NCBI RefSeq assembly: GCF_027580225.2
Contig: NW_027395284.1
Coordinates: 3,243,478 to 3,307,477, forward strand
Direction: 5' to 3'
Length of the DNA: 64,000 nt
Source of the DNA: Misgurnus anguillicaudatus
Lineage: Eukaryota > Chordata > Actinopteri > Cypriniformes > Cobitidae
Shown: in pieces, positions 1 through 12,435 of the stretch
Layout: the number at the start of each line of letters is the position of its first letter
Position numbering within the stretch: position 1 is the first letter of the stretch
Notes under the pieces: generated by a model
What the model was told of the DNA's origin: nothing
The model's input: only the letters and a program-made list of their open reading frames with translations
The model's database searches: none
Made by a program: the position numbers and the translations under genes

Positions 1-2676
1 AAAGGTGACATAGAATGATTGAACGGAGTATTTATCCTTGTTCTGTGATGTGACATGTAGACAAAAATCTTTTTGTTTGGGTCTGTAATGCCTTAGAAGC
101 TTCCTAAAAACCTCTCTCAGATAGCTCTATTAGGGTGGGGGATTTTAAACAAGTGGTTTTGCACCTATTTGGCTCCCCCTACTGGCTTAACTTGCAATCT
201 CATTACTGATTGGCTGACTTTGCTGCCACTCAAAAAATATAGCCAATTATTTTAAAGTGGAAGGGCAGTTAGATGCCTGTGATGTCATAAGCATCAGTTT
301 TTCAGATTGGGCTGTTTTCTGGCTGACATTTCTAAAAGAGGAATTTCTATGAGACTAAGATGTTTAGCATGTTTAGCACTTTTTGTATGTTTGTGAATGT
401 GGGTAGAAAAATGGTTTTTCACTCTCTGTCCCCTTTAATAAATGAAAGCTAGTAGCCTATTGAAAATGGTTGGTGCTCACAAAGTACTCATAAATCACAA
501 ATCACAATCACAGATTTTTTTTTATTCGGTCATAATTAACTGATCCTCATGCCAAATCTACATATTTGTCTTATGTAGAACAGAAGGAAACATAAAAAAA
601 ACCTGAATTTTTTTGCACTCCATGTCAGGGTAAAGTCTGATATTAAATGTGCTCTCAGTCGAAGACACCTCCGAAAAATGTGTTATTAATCACACAACCC
701 AACGATTTAAAAAACGGCAAATAAGTAAAAAAGTTATCAAAATCTTGGAAAAACAGGCAGGATTCTTTACTCTTCTCTACGGTGATGATCATCTTTCCTG
801 CCCACTTGCAGGAAAACCGCGTTTTTCATCCTAATCCTACCCCTAAACCTAACCCTAAACCCAACATTACACGGAATTTAGGCCATAGTAGCCAGAACCG
901 CTGTTTTTATTCTTATCCTACCCAAAAACTTAACCATAAACCGAACTTCTCGCTAAAATTGCTGTATCCCCTTCAGGCGCGCATTGTTGGCGCGTTGCTA
1001 TTTTGAAGCAACTAAAATAGACTACGCCATTGACCAACAAAAACCTGGTCTAAAGTCTAAAGTCAATGGCGCAATATGATTTTTTGTTATTTAAGAGCGC
1101 ATTAGTAATATGCGCCTAAACGGGACGACAACGTGGGTTTGCTTAACACATACATGAATGCGCAGCAGCACAAAAACGCTTGTAAATATGAAAGATTAAA
1201 GGATTGAATGTAAAAGATTATTATTGAGTCTCTTGGACATAAATGAGGACTAATTATGAGACGTTAGAAGGCGCAAAGAGCTGCTTCACCTGTAGCCTGG
1301 TAAGTAAACAAATGCTTTGCTTTAAACAAATGCATCTGTTTTTAAATGTTTTTTTAAATGCTACCTCACCGATTTATTGTATATGATGACTCTGTACCTG
1401 TGGATATGGTGAGATGGGAAACATTTTTAAGTAATGCTTAAAAAAATCTGACGCTGTCCAAGTGCTGAACCTTGCGGAGAGCCGTTTGTAAATTCTTTAT
1501 CTCTAAATAAGTACAATAATACAGTACAAACCTTTTCTTACATACTTGTAAATTATTATTATTATTTTTTGATGATATTGGATAGCCATAGGCTACATTT
1601 AAAGCAATATAAAGCCTGCTTTTTTACTTCCATGACTAAAAGAAAACGTGTTTTAAAGGTTTTAATCAAAAAATAAAAAATTTAATACAAGTGAAAAACA
1701 ACACAATTATTTAACATTAATCTTAAACTGGTGATCTTCTTCCTCCGCTTAGTTTTTCAGTTTACAAAGTCCATCTTTAAATAGGGATTAGACATAGCGC
1801 CAGCGCAACAGGCTTTTAAAGGGGATGAGAGCTGAGACTCTCATTGGTTTATTGCACGTTACGCCCAAAATACTCCCATTAATCATTAAAAAAATAGGAC
1901 CAACCCTTTTCGACCATGCGCTCGGCGCACAAACCATTTTTCCCGTCGTTAAATTAAGTGGATTCGGACACGCCCATTTAGACGTTGCGCTGTGCGCTTT
2001 AGACAATGCGCTTAGATCGTGAAAATAGGGCCCAAAACCGTTCTGTACTGTGAATCACTTCAAAATCTTATAATAGTTCAATAATTTCTGTTTAGATCCA
2101 CCAAATATAAATTGTTATTGGAAGTAATTTGCTTTTTCAAGATAATGCACACTTTTTGTCTTTAGAAAGATCTTTTTTCATACCCTTATTGTAGGAAACT
2201 ACAACTTATAATATATACAACTTAAAACTACAGCATAATATTTTGGAACAGCATATTTTTCAAAGTATTAAAGTATCTTTAAATATTTTTATTTCATTTA
2301 AATAGAATAACATCCACACTGTCATATAAGTGTTGAGGGTAAAATAAAATTTGTAAACTTAATGGCTGTATTAGAAAAATAAACAAAAATGGCATGTGCA
2401 TAATAATTTGGAACGCGGTGTATGTTTCACGTAAGTTATACAGGAATGACATGAGGATAAGTATAATTTTTTATTTACTATGTAACAAATGTAAGTTAAT
2501 CTTAACAGGTGGCATTACTCACAGTGGCCATAATGTTTTTACTCAGTGCATCCTTTTTGGGCAAGACATCGGGTTCAGCTTTAAATCAGAGGATTTGGCT
2601 GATTAGATAAATCCAAGATGAATAAACATGCAACAGAATGATGTAAATATGCATGAGACATAAGAAAGTATCTAAC
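1..2676. other. No coding exon seen; repeat-derived sequence downstream of the visible Ig exons
   Basis: I see no exon that continues the Ig gene here. Bases 1-440 end in a repeat edge of the AGGGGACAGAGAGTG kind seen on the minus strand. Bases 820-900 carry degenerate CCTAAACCTAACCC units. The rest is AT-rich with scattered repeat pieces. Confidence 0.4.
960..2035. mobile_element. Degenerate DNA-transposon relic with GCGC-rich ends
   Basis: Two GCGC-rich blocks (about 970-1125 and 1795-2035) flank an AT-rich core, with words such as GCGCATTGTTGGCGCGTTGC on the left and inverted-like counterparts near 1985-2010. This resembles fish DNA-transposon ends. No transposase frame or clear target duplication is visible, so the class is not assigned. 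Confidence 0.35.
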
Positions 2677-5600
2677 CAGTCACAGTTATGATGGTGCTTC
2701 GCACATCCTGACCGACTCCATTCTCAGCAGTGCAGTGATATTCTCCTGCATCGGCTCGATGGACGCTGGAGATAACCAATGTCCCATTATCTGTGATGAT
2801 AAAGGTACTCTTATATGTGAAATTTACAAAATATCTTCATGGAACATGATCTTCAGGGATTTTTGGCATAAAAAATATAATTTTGACCCATAGAATGTAA
2901 TGTTGGCTATTGCTACAAATATATCCAGGAAACCTATAACTGGTTTTGTGGTCCAGGGTCACAAATGTCATAACAGTGTATGCAATATCCACAAACCATG
3001 AATGTGTGCATGTTGAGGGAGTGACATAAGTTCAGGTGTTTTTTGGATCATGGCCATTCGGATCCAATTATATTTCATGGGAAAATCTCCAACAGCTCGA
3101 CAAGGGAGGCTAACAGGAGATCCCTCTGAAACAGCGACTGATGGGATGAACGAAACAATAACGGGTTTCACTGAAACCAAGAAGAAATGTTTTTATCAGT
3201 TTACACTGCAAAGACATCACAAAGTAGCACATACAATGCTACTAAAGACTACCTACAGTATCTATATAGTACTTCAGACTAGAGGTCTTCTCGGATCCAA
3301 CAAATGTACCCGACCCAAATCACTTATTACCCAAAGTCGACGTGCATAAATTATTTTTTAAAGAAAGAATAACACCCAAATCTGACCCAGTGGCAATTTT
3401 TTAACTTGACTTTACCCGAATGTAAAAGGCACTGACGTGTGTGCAGTCTGCAGCCACGCACGAACCAGTCAGACTAAAGAAACCACGGTGGCCTCCCAAC
3501 CAATTTGGCCCGCTGCTCCATTTGTTTTCATTTGATATCTGATGACGACACCAAGGTAACCTCTAAAATGTGCATTCAAAATTGATTGACAGGTCTGTCA
3601 ACAAAAATAAACCTACGGCCAGATTGAGGACAGATGAGGGGTTAGAAAAGGACTTGATGATCACACGCAAAATAGTTTGGGTCTTCTTTGGTTTGTTGGG
3701 CAAATACACATTCATTTTAAAGAGTAACTAAACCCTAAACCAACTTTTTTTAGTTACTGATCTGTAAGAATGATGCTTTATTAGTGCTGTTCATTGATTT
3801 TAGTAAGTTTTTTGACATTTTGGATATAAAGTGTTTCAATACTACAATATGTGGTGTAAAAACGTCTGAGTGCTGCCCTCTTCAGGTTAAACGGTGGCTA
3901 CTGCAGTTGAATTTTTCTATTGGATGTTGGGTCCAAAAAATGACTCGTGACGTAAGCAGGTTCAAGCTCACCACGCCCTTGTTACGATCTCACCACATGC
4001 TTGGTACGAGCTTAGTTCGTCCCCTTTATCTCCGTTGGGATCTGCCCACTTTTCTTGCATTTTTCAAATATTGCCAGTGGGTGGAGTCAGGCTCTGACCA
4101 GGGGTTTAGTTACGCTTTAAATTACCTGAGACTGCTAATATTATACCTGACCCGTTTCCGAGGCACACATGAAACTTTTAGACCCGAACTCACTCTTAGT
4201 GGACCCGTGAAGACCTCTCCTTCAGACTGCTTAAAATGTCATTGTACCACATGTCCAAAATATATATTAGTAGTACAATGGCACTGTAAGTAATATTTTT
4301 GCAAGTGGAGTTTTACCAGCAACATGAAGAGTCATGGTTTTCTCGTCATGACCCGCTGTGTTGGAGGCCGAACACGTGTAAACACCATCATCATAATCTC
4401 TCGTCGAAGAAATATAGAGAGTACTGTTTCTTACCCTGGGAACAAAGTGAACTTATCAAGCAAACTAAACATTAACCTTAAGTGCCCATTATTATCTTCA
4501 CGCACAGCTTACCCCATCATGACTTTGCCTCCGGTCTGGACTGACTGGCCCTGTTTTGACCACTTTATTAAAGGAGCAGGGTGTCCTGACACTTGGCAAT
4601 GAACTTCCACCTCGGCTCCCACAGGAGACGTCAGCACCTTCGGCCAGATTGTCACGGATGGAGGTTCTGAAATGAAATGAATGTAATAATGGTAGCTGGT
4701 AAAACTAGTGTGGCGCATGACCGGTTTTAGTATATTATATATCATCAATACATATAAATGATTGATAGATTGATAAAACACATACATACGTGTGTAACAT
4801 TTCCTTACCAAGAACATCCAGAAAGATTTTTTGGGATGTAAGAGCCCTTTTGACATGGGAATTAGATGCTCTGCAGAAATACAATCCTGCGTCTGTCTCC
4901 TGTACACTGAAACACAACAAGTTGCACAGTTTAAGGATCATATACACTTGTAGCTACGGTATATTTGCAGGGCTTTGTCTTTATATTTGACAAAAGCCGA
5001 CCACTGAGGTTAGGTCAAACTAGCTGGGTCAGAAAATTGACATTTTATTGGTTAAAAGGGTTACTGTGTAACTTTTAGGAGGATCTCTTGACAGGGTTAG
5101 GGTTAAAAATTTTACATAATGAACTGTATCGTTTGTTTTACCTTAAAATTAGACGTTTTTTTACATACACTGCGGGTGCCCTTACACGAAGTCACACCAT
5201 GTTTCTACAGTAGCCCTAAGCATGTTTTGTCTCTACTTTGGCACTGTACTAAATGGCGCACTTCATGTGGACTTTCGGTCTCATGGCCTTAAATTGCGCA
5301 TGCTCGCTTAGTCTACGAGTCCGTAGGGTGTCCAATCTGTCATTTTTACACTTTAAAGGGTGCTTATCCGCGCCCCCTTTGTCCCCTTGATGCGGTCTCT
5401 GCAGCAGGCTTCGCGCACTTTACCAACTCAGAAGCCCTTGCGAAAGAGCAATCAGACCAATCAGACGACAGAAGGGAGGAGTTCACACTGACGGGCAACT
5501 TCTCTTCCTATTTCCAGCGTGACACTCGAGTCTGTCCCAAAATATGACTCTGGTGCACCCACGTGGACTGGCACCGCCTCAAAAAAGCTATGTGTGATGT

Positions 5601-8600
5601 CAAGGACACTACATCCATAATTTTTACAGTCTATGGTTTAAATGCAGTAAACACACAATGCACCTGTGGAAGAGCAGGTCTCCATTAGGATCAGTTGTAT
5701 AGTGGAGTCCTGGATGTAGCAGCTGGTTGTTTTTAAACCAGGACACTTGTGTTTGGGGTCTGCTGTGTGAAGGTCTACAGGGAAGAGTTGCAGAATCTCC
5801 CTTCCTTACTGTTAGCTTAGCTGGTTCCTGAGTAAAGGTCCAATCCCTAACTGTGTTACAGGAAGAAATGCAGAATGAATTAGAGGTGCATCATGACCGA
5901 TGTGCTTTAAAAGTAAATCAGACTCATGCAAAATGAAGGTACCTAAAGGAAGGAGGTAAGCAGGTTGTGATGTAACTCTCTCCTTATCATTGCTCGCTTC
6001 ACAGAAATAAAAGCCCTCGTCTTTTGAAGAAACTCTCCTATAAGGAGAAAAAAACACGTTTCATGTCATCTAATAATGTTATACAGTCTGAGGATAGACA
6101 GAATAAGTCTTCTGGCTATATTTGTTATTGAAAATCACAATTAAAATGTGTAACATATATTTTTACTATTGCGACCTGGTAAAGTTGGATACATTTGTTA
6201 AGCAGAAACCCCAAGCAATATAAAACAGTACAGTGACTTGGACCTCCAACATCCCACCATATATCCATAAAAATCTCACTGAAAAACCAGAAGCTGTCCA
6301 TTCTTCTGTAGACTCCGTCTGGAGGTATTGAGTAATGGATGTCCATCTTTAATCCACTGTACTGTGGGAATGGGAAATCCTTCAACAATACAATGCAAAG
6401 CAGCCTCCATTTCAACAGCTACTGTGACATTTTGCGGGCCTTCAATGATCCTTATGTTCATACTGGAACCTGTGCAGGTACAAATAAAGATACAATTCAT
6501 TTCATTGTATGTAGATGAGGAGGTAGATGAGAAGCAAGACATACGGTATAGATATGTACTGTATGTCTAATGCCAAATGTGACCCTAGACCACAAAACCA
6601 GTCATAAGGGTCAATTTTTCGAAACTGAGATGTATATATCATCTGAAAGTTGAATAAATAAACTTCCCATTGGTGTATGGTTTATTACAATTTTTGGCTG
6701 AGATACAATTATTTGAAAATGTGAAATCTGAGGGTGCAAAAAAAATCCAAATATCGAGAAAATCGCCTTTAAAATTGTACAAATGAAGTCCTTAGCAACA
6801 CATATTACTAATAAATAATTTACAAAATATTTTCATGGAACATGATCTTGATATCCTAATGATTTTTGGCCCATACAATGTATTGTTGGTTTTGTGGTCC
6901 AGGGTCACAAAGTTATAAACTAGGTGATATATTTAGTTTATATCTATATCGTACCATATACCGTCAGAGTTGCCTCATGACTTTCTTTGCTTATGTTCAG
7001 CAAGGGATTGTGGGTGACGCAGACATAATGTCCTTGGTCTGCTTTGGTGATGTTAGCAATGTGCAAAGTGCCTGAAGTCTTCATTTGGCTCCCTCCTCCA
7101 TACTGCCCCTAGTGGTAATATTTAGTGTATCAGGCTATATTAGGATGTATTAGAACATTAGAAGAGATTTTAGAGACAAAAAGATAATTACAGACTACAG
7201 ACCCATTTACTGTATACCTTTTGAAACTACTACAGAAATTATAATGTATTTCATTGAAATATCATTAGGAACCATTATCTTTTACTATTATAACCACTAC
7301 AAAGTCCCTTTGTGTGTGTATTGCTCCAATAGGATTTAATGGTCCAAACACATACCAGTAGACACACACAGAGACCATTATAGTTTCCATTACAACCAAT
7401 AAAATTCCCATTAAAAACATTAAATCTAATATAATTTCTGTAATGGTTTCTATTGTTTTTAGCAGGGATGGAAAATCCCAAGCTGTCACTGGGACAGTAG
7501 TACCCTAATATATATCATTAAGGTACAATTATGTAAACATTTGGTACCAGTATGTACCTTTGAGATGGTAATATGCACTGTTTGGTACCAATATAAATCT
7601 CTGATGCGCTTATATGAACTCTTTACATCCAATGCTGTACTTTTGGAAAGAGTACCGCCCCATTGACAGCAAGGGACCAACTCTAACGTTTTACTTTCTA
7701 ACAATTGACCTTTTACTTTACCATACCTGAATCTGGTTTCCTGTGTTAAGCACTCTGCCATTTTTTGTCCATGAAATTTGTGCAGGAGGAGAACTGTCAC
7801 CAGAAACACACTGAAAGAAAACATCCCGACCCTCTTCAGTTCTTAGAGACTGGGGATGAAAGAAAACATCCTCCAAACCTACAAACAAACATAATCGCAG
7901 TCACAAAGTCGACTCCTGACAGACATTGCTCTGTGCATATTGCTTAAATAATAAATATTAAAGCAATGGATACCATACATACATACATGCTTTGCTGTCC
8001 GTAACAGTGATTTGAATCTGTTTGTTGCTTTCTTATTGCTGTATCATGTATAGTGTTCATTGTTATCCACTTGTACATTAAGAATTAATGCGAGCAGTTG
8101 GCCATTTGATGCAATACAACAAAATCTTATACAACAATATTATTTGCTTTTTAAATAAATTGCATAAATTAAATATATATTTTCTGTGGCTCTTTTCCTA
8201 GTGTGCATTATTGTAAAAACGTTTTAATTAAAATTTTAAATAAATATAGAATAAAATATACAATATTACGCAAATTTTTGCATTAGCATTTGCTTAAATA
8301 AGTAGCATAAATTAAAGGGGACATTTTTTGATACTTTTAAAATGTAAAATAAGTCTTCAATGTGCCCAGAGTGTGAAGTTTTAGCTCAAAATACCCAATG
8401 GATCATTTATAATAGCATGTTAAAAATGCCACTTTATTGGTGTGTGGAAAAATGTGCTGTTTTTTAGGTGTGTCCCTTTAAATGCAAATGAGCTGATGAA
8501 ATCAAACATTGATCGCCATAATGCAGAGCTCAAAATTGCTAACATTTTGGTCGCATATGCTCCTGAAATTTAATTGGTGCAACTTCAAAATATATTCAGG

Positions 8601-9832
8601 AGCGTTTGCACGAGATTCTTGTGACTGTTTTAATTTCTTTATAAAATGCTTGCATATGTGGAATAATGTTAATTGTCAATTATTCAGGGTTCCCACACCT
8701 TAGTTAACTTTAAATTCAAGAACCTTTCAAGGTCCAATACCCTCAAATTCAAGGACTAAATGTGGGGACACATTTCGAGAGCAAGGTTATGTTGTGTTAC
8801 CCTTAAGGATTCCCTTTGAGGGAACTTGCACTGCAACACTGCGATGACACTTTGGGGACGCCTCCAAGGGTAAGTATAGCTGAATGTGTATATTAAATTC
8901 AACCAATGGTGAGGCTTAACGACAAAGACAGGGTGATGTGGAAGCGAGGAAGTATATCGCTATCTGAAATATTGCCAAAGACGGCGTTACAGGGACGCAG
9001 GAAGTATGGCAAGGGAGACGCAGTGCCTCGTTCCCTTCTCAGGGAACAACAGTTACATACGTAACCTGAGACGTTTTTATGTGTCAAACACAACTATGCT
9101 AAAAAGCATTTTGGTATGAATCAACATTCGCATACAGAAGATATAAGCATTTAAAGCGAACAGTTTACCATGTGTGCTTAAAAAGTCTAGAATTTAATGA
9201 TATTATCCTGATTAATATGGATTTTTTCCAGAAAACTTAAAAATAGATTCAAGCACTTTCAATGACCTGTATCTATGTATGTATATTTTCAAAAACTTCC
9301 CAGGGCCTTGAATTTTCCCCCAGATTCACAAACTTTCAAGGATTTCAAGGACTTGTGGGATTATTTTCTCTGACACAAATTTAGCAAAATATTATGAATA
9401 AATAAAATAATAATAAAAATGTGCAAACATATTTTGCAAAAATCTATCATTCTCAGTTAATTGACCTACTGTTTTAATATATAATAATATCCAGCATTTC
9501 CAGACACTTAATCTCATTTCATATGGACATCCCACTTTGAGGAAGCAGGGCTAGTTTGAAGTCTGTCGTTGCTAGGTTACAGAGCAGCACAACGTTTAGA
9601 CGAGCCTTTTGTCAAATTATGCAAGTGTATGAAACATTTGCATGGCACACGTGCGTCTCTCCGGAAAGCCAGTATAATATCTAATAATATCACATTAACA
9701 TGCTTGCAAAATGCTGCGCTCTTTCAACTCACCTAACTCAGACGCAGTGGAACCGATTCTGATAGAACAAGACAGAAGAAAATGCCAGAGGTAACAGAGC
9801 GTCTCCAATGAGCTCCATACAGGACGAGACAT
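2677..9832 (-). CDS. Multi-immunoglobulin (I-set) cell-surface or secreted protein, 5' part (11 coding exons)
   Basis: I read eleven exons joined by GT-AG introns: 9832-9733, 7878-7727, 7108-6955, 6469-6280, 6037-5943, 5820-5664, 4906-4809, 4666-4513, 4423-4317, 3170-2997 and 2790-2677. Phases stay consistent and give 498 codons without a stop. Exon 1 encodes a signal-like start (MSRPVWSSLETLCYLWHFLL). Exon pairs 2-3, 4-5, 6-7, 8-9 and 10-11 each encode one Ig domain. Every domain shows the B-strand Cys, the C-strand Trp (for example QISWTKNG, VQWIKDG, VSWFKNN) and a D-G/A-x-Y-x-C F-strand motif (DEGFYFC, DAGLYFC, DDGVYTC, DAGEYHC). Two junctions are less certain: the exon 3 donor (GTACGA) and the exon 10 donor (GTTTGT), both chosen by phase and domain fit. 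The last donor at 2677 shows that the transcript continues, but I find no further exon before the left edge. Sizes and splitting resemble adhesion or guidance receptors (IGDCC, ROBO, hemicentin types), but I could not assign a family. Confidence 0.82.
2817..2966. repeat. Partial copy of the GTGGTCCAGGGTCACA foldback family
   Basis: This 3' half-copy in intron 10 of the Ig gene ends GGTTTTGTGGTCCAGGGTCA. It shares blocks with the copies at 6578-6909 and 10526-11019 (for example CATGGAACATGATCTT). Confidence 0.65.
3724..4120. repeat. Foldback-type repeat with GTAACTAAACCC-like ends
   Basis: The left edge reads AGTAACTAAACCC and the right edge reads GGGTTTAGTTACG, an inverted pair about 390 bases apart in intron 9 of the Ig gene. 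The reading frame across it (3784-4293) has no recognisable protein motif, so I treat it as noncoding repeat. Confidence 0.5.
5240..5640. repeat. Nonautonomous element copy without the internal LINE insertion
   Basis: This copy in an Ig-gene intron matches the element at 50390-51164 along both halves: both contain CTTCATGTGGACTTTCGGTC, GTCTACGAGTCCGTAGGGTG and, in the second half, CGGGCAACTTCTCTTCC. The sequence here runs straight through GAGCAATCAGACCAATCAG, where the other copy is interrupted. Confidence 0.7.
6578..6909. repeat. Foldback element, TGTGACCCTAGACCAC ends
   Basis: The left end reads TGTGACCCTAGACCACAAAA and the right end reads TTTTGTGGTCCAGGGTCACA, a terminal inverted repeat of about 20 bases with an AT-rich interior and no coding potential. 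It lies in intron 3 of the Ig gene. This is a MITE-like family with two other copies in this window. Confidence 0.75.
7260..7485. repeat. Repeat related to a segment of pmpca intron 1
   Basis: It shares blocks with 18335-18560, such as ACATACCAGTAGACACAC against ACATTACCAGTAGACCCAC, and TAGTTTCCATTACAA. It lies in an Ig-gene intron. No class is assigned. Confidence 0.45.
7485..7680. repeat. MITE-like repeat, GTCACTGGGACAGTA ends
   Basis: The interior is a run of GGTACCA- and TATGTACC-type words. The left end TGTCACTGGGACAGTAGTAC is inverted to GAGTACCGCCCCATTGACAG on the right. Copies or partial copies occur at 59300-59500 and, in part, 13345-13480. Confidence 0.6.
8685..9365. repeat. Composite repeat: CAGGGTTCCCACACCTT element interrupted by a second element
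   Basis: Outer-element pieces lie at 8685-8780 (AGGGTTCCCACACC, TTCAAGGACTAAATG) and 9220-9365 (ends TTCAAGGACTTGTGGGA). Between them, about 8785-9070, lies sequence bounded by GTTACCCTTAAGGATTCCC and CAGTTACATACGTAACC, a different fish repeat. This lies in the first coding intron of the Ig gene. Confidence 0.5.
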
Positions 9833-10525
9833 GCTAACCCTCTTCATCTGTGCCGTTCATGTGATGATAATGGTCCATAGCATCATTCCTCATCTGACCA
9901 AATGCATTCATGCACTGTAAAATAAATACGTTAAATGTCTCATAACCATACATTCACATCAAATAGGGGAGGGTTTGTATAATAAAGTGCCTATACAATG
10001 TTCACTCAAACATTTAAAAACAACACAGAATATGATCTTGTCATTGAAATCCAGGAAGTTGGATATCAATCTATAACCTTACTTAAAATATGATTTTCAC
10101 AGTAAATCCCCCCAAAGCTCAATTTGTGTAAGATGTGTAAGATAAGTCAAATCGCAAAGTCTTACTGAGTAAAGCAGCCTTCATGCATATTCCTATCTTG
10201 GTTGTGTTTCATTATCATCACAGGCTCGCTTTGTACACTACAGACCTCTTTACTCTCTTCAATGGATCGGCCACTTTACAACACGCAACGGCAAACCCTC
10301 CATTTACTGATGGTGACATGAAAAGAGCAGGGATGCTTTGTACTTAGAGGATCAGTTAGAAGGCTTGTAAGGTAAGGTTTGTACCTGACCACATCAGCTT
10401 TCATGCATGGGCACTGTGTACTTATAGGGTGGTGTCAGTGTAATGCTTTCCTAATATGACCACTGCGGTATGAGTTATGCTATGATGCTTTAAATAGGCT
10501 TATATTTGTTAACAGCCAGTAATTA

Positions 10526-11019
10526 TGACCGTGGACCACAAAACCAGTCATAAGTAGCATACATTGTACATACATCAAAATTATCTATTATCTTTAATGC
10601 CAAAAATTATTAAGTAAAGATCGTTCCATAAATCGTTTTCCACACTGAAAAAAATGATTCATTGAATTTACTCAATTTTTTTAAGGTAAGTGGATGCAAT
10701 CAATTTATTTAAGCTACATTTAAACAAAAAAGATTAGTAAAGTAAAATAAAATATAAAACTTTTGTTTAAATGTAGCTTAAATAAATTGATTGCAACCAC
10801 TTACCTTAAAAAATTGATTAAATTCAATGAATCATTTTTTTCAGTGGTAAATTTCCTACTTTAAAAATATCAAACATGTATTTATAATATATATTGCTAA
10901 GGACTTAATTTGGACAACTTTAGAGACGATTTTCCAAATATTTTGATTTTTTTTGCAGATTCCAGATGTCAAAAAATATTGAAAAATTGACCCGACTGGT
11001 TTTGTGGTCCAGGGTCACA
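10526..11019. repeat. Foldback element (GTGGTCCAGGGTCACA family) carrying a nested foldback
   Basis: The ends read TGACCGTGGACCACAAAACC and GGTTTTGTGGTCCAGGGTCA. The body matches the copies at 6578-6909 and 2817-2966. It is interrupted by the near-perfect palindrome at 10643-10846. Confidence 0.7.
10643..10846. repeat. Near-perfect palindromic MITE, CACTGAAAAAAATGATTCAT ends
   Basis: The left arm begins CACTGAAAAAAATGATTCAT and the right arm ends ATGAATCATTTTTTTCAGTG. The arms pair over about 85 bases through AAGGTAAGTGG, CAATCAATTTATTT and GCTACATTTAAAC. There is no coding potential. Confidence 0.8.
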
Positions 11020-11579
11020 TTTAACAAATGTAACAAGGCTCTAGACACATTAAAATATATTAGGAGGGCATGAATGAGTACTTCAAGCTATGACTCATCT
11101 GGCATGGGCCATAGACAGCGGGTGGGAAAGCTAATGGGGTCTAATGCCAGCAGCCGGGGGTGTGTTTGCTTTGGCCAAACAACACCCCATTAAATGAAGA
11201 AGCAGTTTAGCAATTCATTAAGGTATTGAATATTAGCTCCCCCGCAGAAACACAATTCAAGCACTCAAGACAAGGAGTTTCATTTGTTCGGCATTAGTTG
11301 AGGATATGGTGGAAATGGATATTGAGATTTTTTATTCGATAGTTTTCATGTATTTATAGATCGATATATTAAAATGTATTAAAGGGATAGTTCACACTAA
11401 AATTTAAATTCCTTCATTATTCAATATCATGATTAACACAAAAGGAGATATTTTGATAAATGATGGTAAGCACACAGCTGATTGTAGCCATTAACTAAAC
11501 AAATACCATAGAATTCAATGGGTACCATCAATTGTGTGCTTACCATCGTTTATCTATCTATCTACATATCTATCTATCT

Positions 11580-11629
<50 letters not shown>

Positions 11630-12159
11630 TTATTCCTTATATTCATACAGGTTTAGAACAACATAACAATGAGAAAATGATTTTGTTGGGCAAACTATCC
11701 CTTTATTTCACATCATTCAGAACGTAAACTATTCATTCTTAAAAATGCCATAAGAGGATGCAAAATATGAAACATTGCATTAAAAATCTATATTTTTTAA
11801 TCTATATTATACTCCTTAGCTTGACATATTTTTGACATTGTCAACATAGTATAGTTAAATCTTTTTTATGCCATGGGCATTTTTGTACATTTTCATTTGC
11901 ACGCACTGGTAATATGAACAAATTTACCAAGACATGACATAACATCATTATAATACATTTCAAATGTACACTGAATAATATGCAGTTGTTACCATAACCA
12001 TTTATTACCCTAATAACTTACCCTTGCCCTTATAACTTGTAAAAAATGCTGAATTGTTTTGGTCAAATATGTACAAACCCAACTGTTGGGTTAAAATGAA
12101 CATGTGCCGTGTTGTATCAAACCAAAATTGACATTTTAACCAACCACTAGGTTTCTCCA

Positions 12160-12435
12160 CACTGTAAAAAATACTTTGCTGCCCCAAAGTTTTTTTTTTG
12201 TTTAATCAACTCAGATTTACAAGTCATTTCAACTTACTATTATTTATCTTGACTATGAGTTGTTATAACGTATTGACTGATGAGTTGTTATAACTTCAAA
12301 AACATGTGAATGTTTATTTTATAAGTTGTCGCAGCGCATCCATTGACAAGATAAATAATAGTAAGTTGAAATGACTTGTTAATCAAAGTTAATGAAACCA
12401 AGAAAATTTAAGGCAGCAAAATATTGTTTATAGTG
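12160..12435. repeat. Foldback MITE, CACTGTAAAAAATACTTTG end
   Basis: The arms share CAAGTCATTTCAACTTACTA and its inverse TAGTAAGTTGAAATGACTTG around a centre near 12290. The outer ends (CACTGTAAAA, ATAGTG) pair more weakly. Confidence 0.7.

Noticed and set aside
820..880. CCTAACCC-type units as telomeric sequence
   Set aside because: The units are few and irregular (CCTAATCCTACCCCTAAACC), unlike a TTAGGG array; more likely part of a dispersed repeat.
3784..4293. 169-codon plus-strand frame
   Set aside because: It lies in an intron of the Ig gene on the opposite strand, overlaps a foldback repeat and has no protein motif.
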